DNA of 64,000 bases from Kaistia soli DSM 19436 (lineage in GTDB: Bacteria > Pseudomonadota > Alphaproteobacteria > Rhizobiales > Kaistiaceae), in assembly GCF_900129325.1 (NCBI RefSeq), contig NZ_FQUP01000002.1, positions 698,668 through 762,667 on the forward strand. The letters are read 5' to 3'. A program made the translations under genes and the position numbers. A model generated the notes under the pieces. The model did not search any database, was not told where the DNA came from, and saw nothing but the letters and a program-made list of their open reading frames with translations. This document shows positions 26,181 to 34,865 of the stretch, piece after piece (position 1 is the first letter of the stretch; each line of letters opens with the position of its first letter).

Positions 26181-27136
26181 CGCTTCGGCCGCGCAAACCA
26201 CTGGATGGGGAGGACGCAAAGAAGCACGAGCAACATCAATACGATAGCCAGCGCCGAGGCGAGCCCGACCTGGCGGTGTGCGAAGGCCAGACGGTAGATT
26301 TCCAGCCCCGGCACCATGGTCGAGATGCCTGGCCCGCCTGCCGTTGCGATATAGACGATATCGAAGCTGGCCAGCGCTGCGATCACCGTGATCGTCACGC
26401 AGACGCCAATCTCCTGCCTGAGCGCTGGGATCGTGATGTAGATCAGCTCCTGCCATTTGTTGGCGCCGTCGAGTTCGGCGGCCTCGTAGATGCTGCCGTC
26501 GATCTTGGCGATGCCGGTGACCAGCAGCATGGTGCAGAGACCGAGCAGCACCCAGGCGCCGATCATCCCCACCGCCGGCAGGGCGAAGGTGAAGTCTCCG
26601 AGCCAGCCGCGCGCCAGCGAACCGAGGCCGACGGCCGTCAGCATCTGGTTGACGAGCCCCGTCGAGGCGAACATCCAGCTCCAGGCGATACCGGCCGCGA
26701 CCAGCGGGATCACCTGCGGCAGGAACAGCACCGTGCGGGTCACCGTGCCGAACGGGCCAGCCATGTGGCCGCGAATGACAGTGGCGACCGCAAGGCCAAG
26801 TGCGATCGGAATCAGCGTGAAATAGAGGATGAGATTGAACGCGTTGCCGATCACCTGCAGCAGGTCCGGATCGGTCAGCACGATCAGATAATTCCTGAGC
26901 CCGACAAAGCGCCAGCGCCCGATGCCGTCCCATCTGAGGGTCGAATAGAACAGCGACATGCCGAGCGGCACCAGCACGAACGCGGCGTACATGATGAGCG
27001 CCGGCGCGATGAAGCCGGCCGCGATCAGCAGCTTGCGCTGGTCGCGGTCCAAGCGAGGCGCGTGCCTGCCCGAGAGCCGACGCGGCGAGCCTTCGGCCCG
27101 CCGCGTCGTTGCTTTATTGAGGGTTGTCTCGCTCAA
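26177..27136 (-). CDS. Sugar ABC transporter permease (CUT1, MalF-like)
   Basis: MalF-type permease, about 319 aa. The first membrane segment is near residues 30-52 (KLLIAAGFIAPALIMYAAFV, shortened) and the EAA loop is IYEAAELDGANKWQELIYITIP. I place the start at TTG 27136, which overlaps the binding-protein TGA by 4 bp in the coupling pattern seen throughout this region; the longer open frame inside the upstream gene is not credible. It pairs with the MalG-like subunit downstream. Confidence 0.88.
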   Translation of the reverse strand: MSETTLNKATTRRAEGSPRRLSGRHAPRLDRDQRKLLIAAGFIAPALIMYAAFVLVPLGMSLFYSTLRWDGIGRWRFVGLRNYLIVLTDPDLLQVIGNAFNLILYFTLIPIALGLAVATVIRGHMAGPFGTVTRTVLFLPQVIPLVAAGIAWSWMFASTGLVNQMLTAVGLGSLARGWLGDFTFALPAVGMIGAWVLLGLCTMLLVTGIAKIDGSIYEAAELDGANKWQELIYITIPALRQEIGVCVTITVIAALASFDIVYIATAGGPGISTMVPGLEIYRLAFAHRQVGLASALAIVLMLLVLLCVLPIQWFARPKR

Positions 27137-28431
27137 CGCGAGAGTTCCTGCGCATATTCCTTCTGCACGGCCTTGAGCAGGCCGTCTGCCGTCTGCTTGC
27201 CGCCCACGAGCTTCTGCAGCTCCGGCGTCCATCCGGCCGAGAAGATGGCGCCGGTCGCATTGGCGATGAAGTCCATGGCGCCGTTCTCCTTGGCGATCAC
27301 GGAACCAGCGGCGAGCGTCGCCTCCGTCACCGAGCCGGGCGCAACCGCCGGAATCGGCAGCGAGGTCGGGCCGCCGGGGTTGGAGCCGCCGATCTCGACA
27401 TTGATCTTGCGCGCCTCCGGATTGGTCGCCACCCAGTTCAGGAAGAAGGCGGCGCAATCGGCGTGCGGCGCCTTGGCGCCAATGCCATAGGTGAGGGGCG
27501 CAGACATCGCGGCATGGCGTCCACCGGACTCGGCCGGTGGCATCAGGAAGAAGCCAGCCTTGCCGGCCATCTGCTTGTCGAGATTGCCCGACTCCCAGTC
27601 GCCGTTGAACATGAACAGCGCGTCGCCCTTCATGAAGCCGCTCATCATCCCAAAATAATCGATCGCATTGGTGTCCGGCGCGAAATAGCCGGCCTTTACC
27701 CAGCCCTCGAGATGCTCGGCAGCCTTGAGATTGGCGGGCGTGTCGATCGTCGCGCCGTCCTTCTGGAAGATCCAGTCATTGATCGGCTCGGGCGGGCCAT
27801 AGGCGCCCATCAGATCCTGCAGCGGGAAGGCGAGGCCGCCATTGGTCTTGTTGAACTGGATAATCGGCGTGATGCCGGCCGCCTTCGCCTTGGCGAGGAT
27901 CGCATCAAGCTCAGCCAGCGTCGTCGGAGGGGCTGTCATGCCGATCTTGGCGGCGAGTTCCTTGTTGTAGAAAACGCCGGTCATCGAATAGTTGAGGCCC
28001 ATCGCATAGAGCGAGCCAGTACCGCGCGGACGACCCTCCGGCTCGACGCGAAGCTGGATCAATTGTGAGGCCGGGAACTGATCCCAGCCGAAATCGGCAT
28101 AGTAGCCATCAAGGTTCTTCAAAAGCTCATTCGCGACGAGATCGCTCATGCTGGGCAGGCGCACGAGATCGGGCGGCGCGTCGCCGGCCAAGAGGCGCGG
28201 CGTGTTCTCCATGAGATTGGCGAACTGGTCTTCCTTGATGTCGAATTTGACATTTGGGAACTGCTTGCTGAATTCGTCGGCCAGCTTTCCGGCCAGTGGA
28301 AATCCAGTCTCGAGATAGGCGCTGACGGTCACCGGGTCGGTGCCGCAGCTCGGGGCGGCCAGCGCTCCTGTCGAGGCTGCAACCGACAGCGTCAGGGCGA
28401 TGCCGGCTGCTTCGAGCTTCTTTATGGTCAA
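27133..28431 (-). CDS. Sugar ABC transporter substrate-binding protein (CUT1)
   Basis: Periplasmic binding protein, 432 aa. The start TTG 28431 has GGGAGGA 4-5 nt upstream and gives a standard signal peptide (TIKKLEAAGIALTLSV...GALAAP). The GTG at 28455 would add eight charged residues before it. The segment GVFYNKELAAKIGM is typical of CUT1 binders. It heads the leftward transporter operon, 37 bp downstream of an 18-bp palindrome that is repeated before the GH32/43-like gene, so the two units are co-regulated. Ligand is unknown; a fructose- or sucrose-type glycan would suit the neighbour. Confidence 0.9.
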   Translation of the reverse strand: MTIKKLEAAGIALTLSVAASTGALAAPSCGTDPVTVSAYLETGFPLAGKLADEFSKQFPNVKFDIKEDQFANLMENTPRLLAGDAPPDLVRLPSMSDLVANELLKNLDGYYADFGWDQFPASQLIQLRVEPEGRPRGTGSLYAMGLNYSMTGVFYNKELAAKIGMTAPPTTLAELDAILAKAKAAGITPIIQFNKTNGGLAFPLQDLMGAYGPPEPINDWIFQKDGATIDTPANLKAAEHLEGWVKAGYFAPDTNAIDYFGMMSGFMKGDALFMFNGDWESGNLDKQMAGKAGFFLMPPAESGGRHAAMSAPLTYGIGAKAPHADCAAFFLNWVATNPEARKINVEIGGSNPGGPTSLPIPAVAPGSVTEATLAAGSVIAKENGAMDFIANATGAIFSAGWTPELQKLVGGKQTADGLLKAVQKEYAQELSR

Positions 28432-28467
28432 GGTGTCCTCCCTCAGCAAATCCACGCCAGGAAGGCG

Positions 28468-28485
28468 TGCTAAAAGGATTTAGCA
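28468..28485. promoter_or_regulatory. LacI-type operator, copy 1
   Basis: TGCTAAAAGGATTTAGCA, arms TGCTAAA/TTTAGCA perfectly inverted around 4 bp, 37 bp before the binding-protein start. An identical copy is at 30661. Confidence 0.85.
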
Positions 28486-28525
28486 TAGGCGCGCCGTGGC
28501 GGGCAAGATCAGGCTCGCGTCGGTT

Positions 28526-29692
28526 TCAGAGAGCGGCGCGCAGCGCGTCGATGATGCGGGTTGCCCGAAGATCGCCGGGGCCCATCATCCAGTTGGTCAC
28601 GAAGGCGAAGCCGAGTTCGGCCGCCGGGTCGGCAAACGTCACCTGGCCGCCGGCACCGTCATGGCCGAAGCTTTGCGGCGTGAGGTAATGGCGCGCATCG
28701 GAATCGAGCTGGAAGCCCATGCCCCAGCGGGGATGCGGCGGCGGCTCGGCGAAGACCGGCGGTCCCTCGGATTGGACGGTGGTTGCCAGCGCGGCCGTCG
28801 CGGGGGCGAGCAGGCGTACGCCGTCGGTCTCGGTGACGGTCGCCGACCAGATGCTGGCCAGCGCGTCGGCTGTCGCGATGCCGCCGGCGCCGGGGATCTC
28901 GGCGCTCCGGATGCGCGGATCATTGAAGCCGCCATCCGCCGTGACGAGCGATGCGGGCAACGCCTTGCCAAGCGTCATCGCGCGGTAGGTCCAGTTCGGC
29001 GTGGCCGTGGTGGTCTTCGCTGCCTCCGCGGCCCAGAGATCGAGGAGCGCCGGGTCGACCTGCAGATGGGCCACATGCTCCTGCGCGTCTTCGGGCAGTC
29101 CAATCCAGGCTGGCACCGCCAGCGGTCCTGCGATCGTCTCGGCGAAAAAGGCGCCCACCGACTGGCCGGTGACGCGGCGGATGACTTCGCCTGCGAGCCA
29201 GCCATGTGTCAGCGCATGATAGGCGTGGCCCGAGCCGAGCGGCCACAGCGGGGCTTGCGCAGCGAGTAGCGTCGCCATGGTCGGCCAGTCCAGCATGTCG
29301 TCCGGCGAGACATCGACGATGGGTGCCGACAGGCCGGCTTTGTGCGCCAGCAGGTGCTTTACCTGCACATCGCCCTTTCCAGCGGCGGCAAACTCCGGCC
29401 AGTAGCGGGCGACGGGGGCCTCGTAGTCGAGGCGGCCTTCCTGGACGAGGCGCGCCGCGAGGATCGAGACGAGACCCTTGGTGCAGGAAAAGACCACGGA
29501 CGCCGTCTCTGGCTCCCAGCGCGCGCTGGTCCTCTCGTCCGCGATACCGCCGAAGAGATTGACGACGCGTTCACCCTTGATGCGGATGGCGAGCGCAGCA
29601 CCCATGCTTGGATGGCCGTCAAACGCCGCGGCGAACGCATCGGCGATCGGCTCAAAGCCAGGTGTAACGTCTCCCTGAATGGTGATGGTCAT
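28526..29692 (-). CDS. Serine hydrolase, class C beta-lactamase/esterase family
   Basis: Penicillin-binding-protein-fold hydrolase of 388 aa resembling EstB-type esterases. The nucleophile motif is Ser69-Cys-Thr-Lys72 (SxxK); Tyr-His-Ala in AYHALTHGW takes the place of YxN; HDGAGGQ near the C-terminus takes the place of the KTG motif. There is no signal peptide, so it is cytoplasmic and not a resistance beta-lactamase. The start ATG 29692 overlaps the glycosidase stop by 4 bp. In this operon it may remove acyl or ester groups from imported glycosides; this is inference. Confidence 0.85.
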   Translation of the reverse strand: MTITIQGDVTPGFEPIADAFAAAFDGHPSMGAALAIRIKGERVVNLFGGIADERTSARWEPETASVVFSCTKGLVSILAARLVQEGRLDYEAPVARYWPEFAAAGKGDVQVKHLLAHKAGLSAPIVDVSPDDMLDWPTMATLLAAQAPLWPLGSGHAYHALTHGWLAGEVIRRVTGQSVGAFFAETIAGPLAVPAWIGLPEDAQEHVAHLQVDPALLDLWAAEAAKTTTATPNWTYRAMTLGKALPASLVTADGGFNDPRIRSAEIPGAGGIATADALASIWSATVTETDGVRLLAPATAALATTVQSEGPPVFAEPPPHPRWGMGFQLDSDARHYLTPQSFGHDGAGGQVTFADPAAELGFAFVTNWMMGPGDLRATRIIDALRAAL

Positions 29693-30645
29693 GCGCTTTC
29701 CTCGATCCACAACGCGCCATTCCGTTCGACGATCGGCATCGGATCGGTGACGGCGCCGATGAACACGCCATTCTCGTCATTATTCCTGAACGCGAGCAGG
29801 ACCGGATGGCCGGCGCGGTCCTCGATGATGCGGCCGCTATAGAGCTGCTCTGACGCGACGAGGTTTGCCGAAGCGATGGGGTAGGGCCCCTCGGGCTTTT
29901 CGGCAGCCACGCTCCAGATGCCGCCGACCGGGCCATGCCTCTGGTCGATCAGCTTGGCGGTGTCGCAGGAAAAGAGCAGATGCGTCTTGCCGCCGATACT
30001 CACGACCTGTGGCACTTCGAGATGCTGGAAACCGGCGCCGATCTCACTGAGCGGCGGTTGCACATCCCAGATCTCGAGATCCCTCGACGTCGCATGCCCG
30101 ATGATGCCGCGATCGAGTTCGTCGCCATTGTTGGCGCGCGCCGTGATCAGCATGTGCCAGAGCTGACCGTCCGCCGACGGAAACACCCACGGATCCCGCC
30201 AGGCTTCTTCCGGCCAACTCGAAGAGCCGAGCGTCTCATACCAGCGCGGATCGGCCTGGCAGATCGGCCCGGGCTGCTTGGTCCAGTGATGGAGATCGGG
30301 CGATGTCGCCACGCCGATCGTCTCGATATTGGCGTGCGTGTCGGGTGTGAGAAATCGGCTGCCGGTATAGAACATGCGCCAGAGGCCATCCGGTCCGCGC
30401 ACCACCGAGCCGGTCCACGTGGCGGTCTCGTCGAAATCCCCAGTCGCGCCAGCCTCGAAGGCACGGCCGTGATAGGTCCAGTTGACCAGGTCGGCAGAGG
30501 TCGCATGGCCAATCCGGGCATTGCGATGGCGGAGGTGCGGATCGCCGAGCGCGTGCGGGGCATGCAGGAAGAACATGTGGAAAGTGGCGCCGTCGTCGGC
30601 GAGCCAGAAATCCCACACCCAGTGATCGTCCAGCGCGAAGGCCAT
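29689..30645 (-). CDS. Five-bladed beta-propeller glycoside hydrolase (GH32/43/68 superfamily)
   Basis: Cytoplasmic glycosidase-like protein of 318 aa. Candidate catalytic triad of the GH-F/GH-J clans: nucleophile Asp12 in WVWDFW, transition-state Asp151 in the WRDP motif (residues 149-152), and acid Glu210 in HLEVPQV. Repeated blade motifs GHATSADLVNW, GVATSPDLHHW and GHATSRDLEIW are typical of the fold. At 318 aa it lacks the C-terminal beta-sandwich of full GH32 enzymes. It leads the leftward pair with the serine hydrolase and starts 16 bp from a LacI-type operator. Fructosidase or arabinosidase activity is possible; the substrate is open. Confidence 0.75.
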   Translation of the reverse strand: MAFALDDHWVWDFWLADDGATFHMFFLHAPHALGDPHLRHRNARIGHATSADLVNWTYHGRAFEAGATGDFDETATWTGSVVRGPDGLWRMFYTGSRFLTPDTHANIETIGVATSPDLHHWTKQPGPICQADPRWYETLGSSSWPEEAWRDPWVFPSADGQLWHMLITARANNGDELDRGIIGHATSRDLEIWDVQPPLSEIGAGFQHLEVPQVVSIGGKTHLLFSCDTAKLIDQRHGPVGGIWSVAAEKPEGPYPIASANLVASEQLYSGRIIEDRAGHPVLLAFRNNDENGVFIGAVTDPMPIVERNGALWIEESA

Positions 30646-30660
30646 GGAAAATACCGCAGT

Positions 30661-30678
30661 TGCTAAAAGGATTTAGCA
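30661..30678. promoter_or_regulatory. LacI-type operator, copy 2
   Basis: TGCTAAAAGGATTTAGCA, identical to 28468-28485. It lies 15 bp before the glycosidase start and 99 bp before the divergent LacI gene, so it may repress both. Confidence 0.85.
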
Positions 30679-30777
30679 GATGATATACGGCAGGCGGATT
30701 TGTCAAGTTCCCCGCCGCCCCGTTATGACGGGCGGGAACTCCGCCACGGGGGTTGCAGCTGCGCGGAGGTGATATCG

Positions 30778-31809
30778 TTGGGAAAGAAGCGCGTCACGCT
30801 TGCCGATGTTGCCCGATTGGCGGGCCTGTCGCAAACGGCCGCCTCCATGATCCTGACGGGTCGGCCGGATACGCGCCTGTCCGCCGAAGCGCATGCTCGT
30901 GTCCATGCCGCTGCGGCTGAACTCGGCTACCGGCCCAATCTCGCGGCGCGGGCGCTGCGCACGGACAAGACGCGGACGATCGCCTTCATTTCGGACGTCG
31001 TCGCGACAACCCGTTTCGCCAATGGTCTCATACGCGGCACGCTGGCGGCCGCCGACGAGGCGGGCCATGTCGTCCTGCTGCTGGAAACCGGCGGAGAGCC
31101 GGCCCGCGAGGTCCAGGCGATCGAGGCCGCGCTGGATCGTCAGGTCGACGGGTTCATCTTCGCCGCCATGCGCGCGCGCGAAGTCTTCGTGCCTGCGCTG
31201 CCGGCGGCAAGCCGGGTCGTGATGCTGAACGCGACCAGCCGGCAGCATCCGGTGTCCGTGCTCCCGGACGAGTTCGAGGCCGGGCGCGCCGCCATAAGGC
31301 TGCTTGACAGCGCCGGTATTCGCGACGGGCTTGCCCTGATCGGCCACAATCCGGTGGTCGAGCAGGGCTATTTCCGCTCCGAAACCGTGTCGCGGCGCCT
31401 TGCCGGCATTCGGGCCGAGATGGAACGGCTCAACATGGCCTTCGTCGTCGAGGAGAGCTGCTGGAACTGGGAGGCGACGCATGGCTATGAACTGGTCAAG
31501 GGCCTCCTCGATCGCCGCGCCCCCATCAAGGCGCTGCTCTGCCTCAATGATCGCCTCGCTTTCGGTGCTTATCAGGCGCTCGGCGAGGCCGGGCTGAAAA
31601 TTCCGGCGGATATTCCCGTCATATCGTTCGACAATGACGAACTCGCTGCCGATCTGCGGCCGGGGCTGACGACGTTCGCCCTTCCGCATGAACGGATGGG
31701 GCAGGAAGCCGTCCGCCTGCTGCTCGCACCCGAGATCGAGCCGTTCGAGCATCTGATCCCGATGACGCAGGTTCTGCGCGAATCGCTGTCCAATATCGGC
31801 GACGGTTGA
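30778..31809 (+). CDS. LacI-family transcriptional regulator
   Basis: Repressor of 343 aa. The HTH is VTLADVARLAGLSQTAASMIL, and the hinge helix GYRPNLAARALR is followed by a sugar-binding-type effector domain. Start is TTG 30778, preceded by a near-perfect GGAGGTGA; the longer frame back to 30700 has no ribosome site. It is divergent from the GH32/43-like gene. The identical palindromes at 30661 and 28468 are its best operators, giving a regulon of itself, the glycosidase/serine hydrolase pair and the CUT1 transporter. Confidence 0.92.
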   Translation: MGKKRVTLADVARLAGLSQTAASMILTGRPDTRLSAEAHARVHAAAAELGYRPNLAARALRTDKTRTIAFISDVVATTRFANGLIRGTLAAADEAGHVVLLLETGGEPAREVQAIEAALDRQVDGFIFAAMRAREVFVPALPAASRVVMLNATSRQHPVSVLPDEFEAGRAAIRLLDSAGIRDGLALIGHNPVVEQGYFRSETVSRRLAGIRAEMERLNMAFVVEESCWNWEATHGYELVKGLLDRRAPIKALLCLNDRLAFGAYQALGEAGLKIPADIPVISFDNDELAADLRPGLTTFALPHERMGQEAVRLLLAPEIEPFEHLIPMTQVLRESLSNIGDG

Positions 31810-31845
31810 GACTGGGTCTCTGGTCGATGCCCTGCGAGCCGCTTT

Positions 31846-33231
31846 TCAGCCGATTGCCGCCGGCAGTGTGAGGGCGACGCGGAGGCCCCTCGGGGCGTTC
31901 CGTGAGAGCGTCAGCGATCCGCCATAGAGTTCGGCGAGCTCCCGCGTGATGGAAAGGCCGAACCCGTGGCCAGGTGTCGTCTCGTCCGTCCGTCGGCCCG
32001 GCAGCAATACATCCTGCAACAGCGCCTCTGGCAGGCCCGGTCCATCGTCGCGGATCGTGAGGACGACCCTGCGCGCCTCTTCGCTTGCGGAGACCGCGAC
32101 GGTCGAGCGCGCCCATTGAAACGCGTTGTCGAGCAGGTTGCCGAGCATCTCGTCAACGTCCTGGCCTTCGCAGGCGACGCCGATTTCACCTGCGATGTCG
32201 ATTTTGACGGCGATGTTCCTATCAGCATGGATCTTGGCGAGCGCAGCCACGAGATCGACGACACGTGGGGCGAGGAAAGTCGCAGCCATTCCTGCGCCGC
32301 CGGCCGCGGCGGCCCGGGCCCGTCCTAAATGATGCCGGATGCCCCGCTCCATCTGCTCGACAAGCGGCGCCATCGCGCCGTTCGGGTCGCGGCCGGGCTC
32401 CGCAAGCTCGAGCGCGAGGCCCGCAAGCGGCGTCTTCAGGCTGTGGGCGAGATTGGCGACATGCAGGCGTGCGCTGGCGAGGCCGGCGGCATTCTGATCG
32501 ATGAGCGCGTTCAGCTCCGCCACGACCGGCACCAGTTCGGCCGGCTGCTCGGCAGGCGCGCGTTGCATGCGACCAGCGCGCACGGCCCGCAGATCCTCGG
32601 AAAGCTTCGCAAGCGGCCGCAGCCCGATTCGGACCTGCATGAAGCTGGCTGCCAGCAGGCCGGCGGCGATGGCGAAGATCGAGATCACCAGCGGCACGAG
32701 GGCTTCTCGGAGCGGGGTCGCTATGGCCGAAAGCGGTGCCGCCGCTGTGATGACCAGCGGTGTCGTTCCGACCAGGATGGAGCGCGTTCGCACATGCAGT
32801 TCCTCGCCGGCGGCCGAGACTGCATTGGGCGGCGGCGGTCCGTCCGGGTGATGCGGCTCCCCCGGCTGGCGCGGCTCCGCTGGAGGCGGTGGATCGACCG
32901 GGCGGGGCGGCAGGCCGAGCGTGCCTCCGGCGAGCGATGACGACCTGAAGTCGACACCCTCGCCGTTCACCTGCCAGTACCAGCCCGAGCCAACCCGGTC
33001 GAAAGGCGGCACTTCCGCGAAGGGGCGCAGGTTCACCCGGCCGTCGGGACCGGACGTGATCGCACCCGAGACGGTTGCGATCTCCAGATCGAGGCGCTGG
33101 TCGATCTGCCCGACGATGAAGCGGTCGAGGATCAGGCCGATCAGGATGGTCGCGGCGGCAAGCGCCAGGACCATGAAGATCGCACCGCCGACCAGAAGCC
33201 GTCCCCCCAGCGAGCGCGGCAGGATGCTCAT
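31846..33231 (-). CDS. Sensor histidine kinase with Pro/His-rich periplasmic insert
   Basis: Membrane kinase of 461 aa. Membrane segments are near residues 12-36 and 176-197. The periplasmic domain carries a Pro/His-rich insert at 108-136 (PPPPAEPRQPGEPHHPD is its core). HAMP-like region follows; the H-box is HSLKTPLAG with His263, the variant seen in PhoQ-like kinases. ATPase motifs are NLLDNAFQWA, RDDGPGLP and GHGFGLSI. Its start overlaps the regulator stop by 4 bp. The insert resembles the tail of the divergent membrane protein at 34020. A cation or envelope signal is plausible but not shown. Confidence 0.92.
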   Translation of the reverse strand: MSILPRSLGGRLLVGGAIFMVLALAAATILIGLILDRFIVGQIDQRLDLEIATVSGAITSGPDGRVNLRPFAEVPPFDRVGSGWYWQVNGEGVDFRSSSLAGGTLGLPPRPVDPPPPAEPRQPGEPHHPDGPPPPNAVSAAGEELHVRTRSILVGTTPLVITAAAPLSAIATPLREALVPLVISIFAIAAGLLAASFMQVRIGLRPLAKLSEDLRAVRAGRMQRAPAEQPAELVPVVAELNALIDQNAAGLASARLHVANLAHSLKTPLAGLALELAEPGRDPNGAMAPLVEQMERGIRHHLGRARAAAAGGAGMAATFLAPRVVDLVAALAKIHADRNIAVKIDIAGEIGVACEGQDVDEMLGNLLDNAFQWARSTVAVSASEEARRVVLTIRDDGPGLPEALLQDVLLPGRRTDETTPGHGFGLSITRELAELYGGSLTLSRNAPRGLRVALTLPAAIG

Positions 33232-33893
33232 GCCGGCGTTGCCGTCAGGCGATAGCCGCGGCCGCGGCTGGTTTCGATGCTGTCATGGCCGATCTTGCGG
33301 CGAAGCCTGCCGATGATCACCTCGAGCGAATTGGAATCGACGTCGGCATCGCCGTCATAGACCCGCTCCAGCAATTCGCTGCGCTCAACGATCACTTCCT
33401 TGCGCAACATCAGGCATGAGAGAACGCGCCATTCAAGCGCCGTCAGCTTCAGCGGCAGACCATCGCGCTCGAAGGTGCCGATCTGCGCGTCGAAGGTCAG
33501 CGCGCCGCAGACGAGGCGGGTGGCGGCATGGCCGTTGGCGCGGCGGACCAGCGCGCGCAGCCGCATGATCACTTCCTCGACCTTGAACGGCTTGGTGAGA
33601 TAGTCGTCGGCGCCGGCCTTGAAGCCTGCGACCTTCTCGGACCATCCGTCGCGGGCGGTGAGGACAAGGACCGGCAGCGTTCTCTCCTCTGCGCGCCATG
33701 CCTTCAGGACGGAGATGCCGTCCAACTTGGGCAGGCCGAGATCGAGAATGGCAGCGTCATAGAACTCGGTCGAACCCAGATGGGCGCCGTCCTCGCCATT
33801 CGCGGCGATGTCGACGACGAAGTTCTCCGCCCGGAGCGACGCTGCGATCCGCTCTGCCAGTCCTTTATCGTCCTCGACGAGCAACACGCGCAT
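33228..33893 (-). CDS. OmpR/PhoB-family response regulator
   Basis: Response regulator of 221 aa. The receiver begins MRVLLVEDDKG, with phosphoacceptor Asp in AAILDLGLPKLDG, Thr in LVLTARDG and Lys in LTKPF. The winged helix ends DSNSLEVIIGRLRRKIG...RGRGYRL, as in PhoP/CopR types. The ATG at 33893 is chosen at the start of the receiver domain; the open frame extends to 34013 but would cross the divergent promoter. First gene of the regulator-kinase operon. A dyad with tandem ACTGAA repeats lies 44 bp upstream and is its likely binding site. Confidence 0.93.
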   Translation of the reverse strand: MRVLLVEDDKGLAERIAASLRAENFVVDIAANGEDGAHLGSTEFYDAAILDLGLPKLDGISVLKAWRAEERTLPVLVLTARDGWSEKVAGFKAGADDYLTKPFKVEEVIMRLRALVRRANGHAATRLVCGALTFDAQIGTFERDGLPLKLTALEWRVLSCLMLRKEVIVERSELLERVYDGDADVDSNSLEVIIGRLRRKIGHDSIETSRGRGYRLTATPA

Positions 33894-33936
33894 GAAAGGC
33901 TCCAATACCAGCGCCGTGGTTAGTCCCGCGACCTTA

Positions 33937-33963
33937 ACTGAAACTGAACGGTCCGGTTCAGTT
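33937..33963. promoter_or_regulatory. Candidate response-regulator binding site
   Basis: Two tandem ACTGAA hexamers (33937-33948) run into a perfect 8-bp inverted repeat AACTGAAC-N6-GTTCAGTT (33942-33963). It lies between the divergent regulator gene (start 33893) and the membrane-protein gene (start 34020), so both may be targets. Confidence 0.65.
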
Positions 33964-34019
33964 GGGGTTCGAAGCGGGTTGCTAGAAAGGCGGCCTCTGC
34001 AACGAAGGAGCATCTGACG

Positions 34020-34712
34020 ATGTCCGAAACACCGAATACCCAGGCCGAGACTGTTGCCGCGCAGACCGATAGGCCAGCTCTGGCATCGCGCTTCCGTCCG
34101 AAGAAGCGGTATGCCTTCGCAGCCCTTGCCGCCATCGCCATTATCGGCGCCGGCGCTGCCGGCGGCGCCGCCGCCGTGACCGCGACGCGCTCAACCGCCG
34201 AGATGGCACCGGTGACGCCGGTCGCGATCTCGGGCCTTTCGAGTTCCGCGCTGGTCTCCGTCAAGGGAAATGTCGCCGAGATCTTCGGCAACAAGTTCAT
34301 CATCCAGGACAGCAGTGGTCGTGCTCTGGTCGAAACCGGTCCGGCTGGCGACAACGGCAAGCTGGTTGCACCCAACGAAGCCGTGACGGTGCAGGGCCGC
34401 TTCGACAACGGTTTCATCCACGCGGACTTCGTGGTGCATGCCGATGGCACGGTCGAGGCTGTCCGTCCCGCCGGCCCGCCGCCGCCGCCCCCGCATGGTC
34501 CGCGTGGCCCGCATGATCACGCCAGCGGTCCGGACGGCCCGGCGCCGCATGAAGGACCCGGCCCGAATGATGCGCCGCCCCCGCCGCCCGCGCCGCCGGC
34601 CCCGGATGCATCGGGGGCGCCTGTCGCCCCGCCGGCTCCCGATGCGTCTGCGGCGCCCGTCGCCCCGGCTCCCGCAACGCCCGCAGCGCCGGCGCCTGCT
34701 ACGACGCCGTAA
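34020..34712 (+). CDS. Membrane-anchored protein with OB-like domain and Pro/Ala/His-rich tail
   Basis: Protein of 230 aa without a recognised function. Residues 1-30 are cytoplasmic and basic near the end (RFRPKKR), 31-55 form one Ala/Gly-rich membrane anchor, and 65-150 form a small beta-rich domain (VKGNVAEIFGNKFIIQDSSG..., OB-fold-like). Residues 151-230 are low complexity, with a Pro/His stretch (HGPRGPHDHASG) and then PAP repeats. Anchor orientation puts domain and tail in the periplasm. It is divergent from a two-component system whose kinase carries a similar Pro/His insert. A strong hairpin terminator follows. It is probably the main target of that system. Confidence 0.8.
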   Translation: MSETPNTQAETVAAQTDRPALASRFRPKKRYAFAALAAIAIIGAGAAGGAAAVTATRSTAEMAPVTPVAISGLSSSALVSVKGNVAEIFGNKFIIQDSSGRALVETGPAGDNGKLVAPNEAVTVQGRFDNGFIHADFVVHADGTVEAVRPAGPPPPPPHGPRGPHDHASGPDGPAPHEGPGPNDAPPPPPAPPAPDASGAPVAPPAPDASAAPVAPAPATPAAPAPATTP

Positions 34713-34743
34713 TCCCCGGCCCTGAGGCCGAAGGCGTAGATAG

Positions 34744-34771
34744 TCGCCGCAAAGCCACGGCTTTGCGGCGA
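34744..34771 (+). terminator. Strong hairpin terminator
   Basis: Perfect 13-bp inverted repeat (TCGCCGCAAAGCC and its complement) with a 2-nt loop, 32 bp after the Pro-rich protein gene, followed by ATTTCT. Confidence 0.8.
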
Positions 34772-34865
34772 TTTCTATGCCGGCATCGCCAGGATGTGAC
34801 ATCGCTGGCAAATCCGATTATGGACGGCGCGGATTTCAGCCGCCGTGTCGGCGGGAAAGGCATTC

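Noticed and set aside
28526-29692. Beta-lactamase resistance gene
   Set aside because: The SxxK fold is present, but there is no signal peptide and the motifs and context fit an esterase-like hydrolase in a sugar operon.
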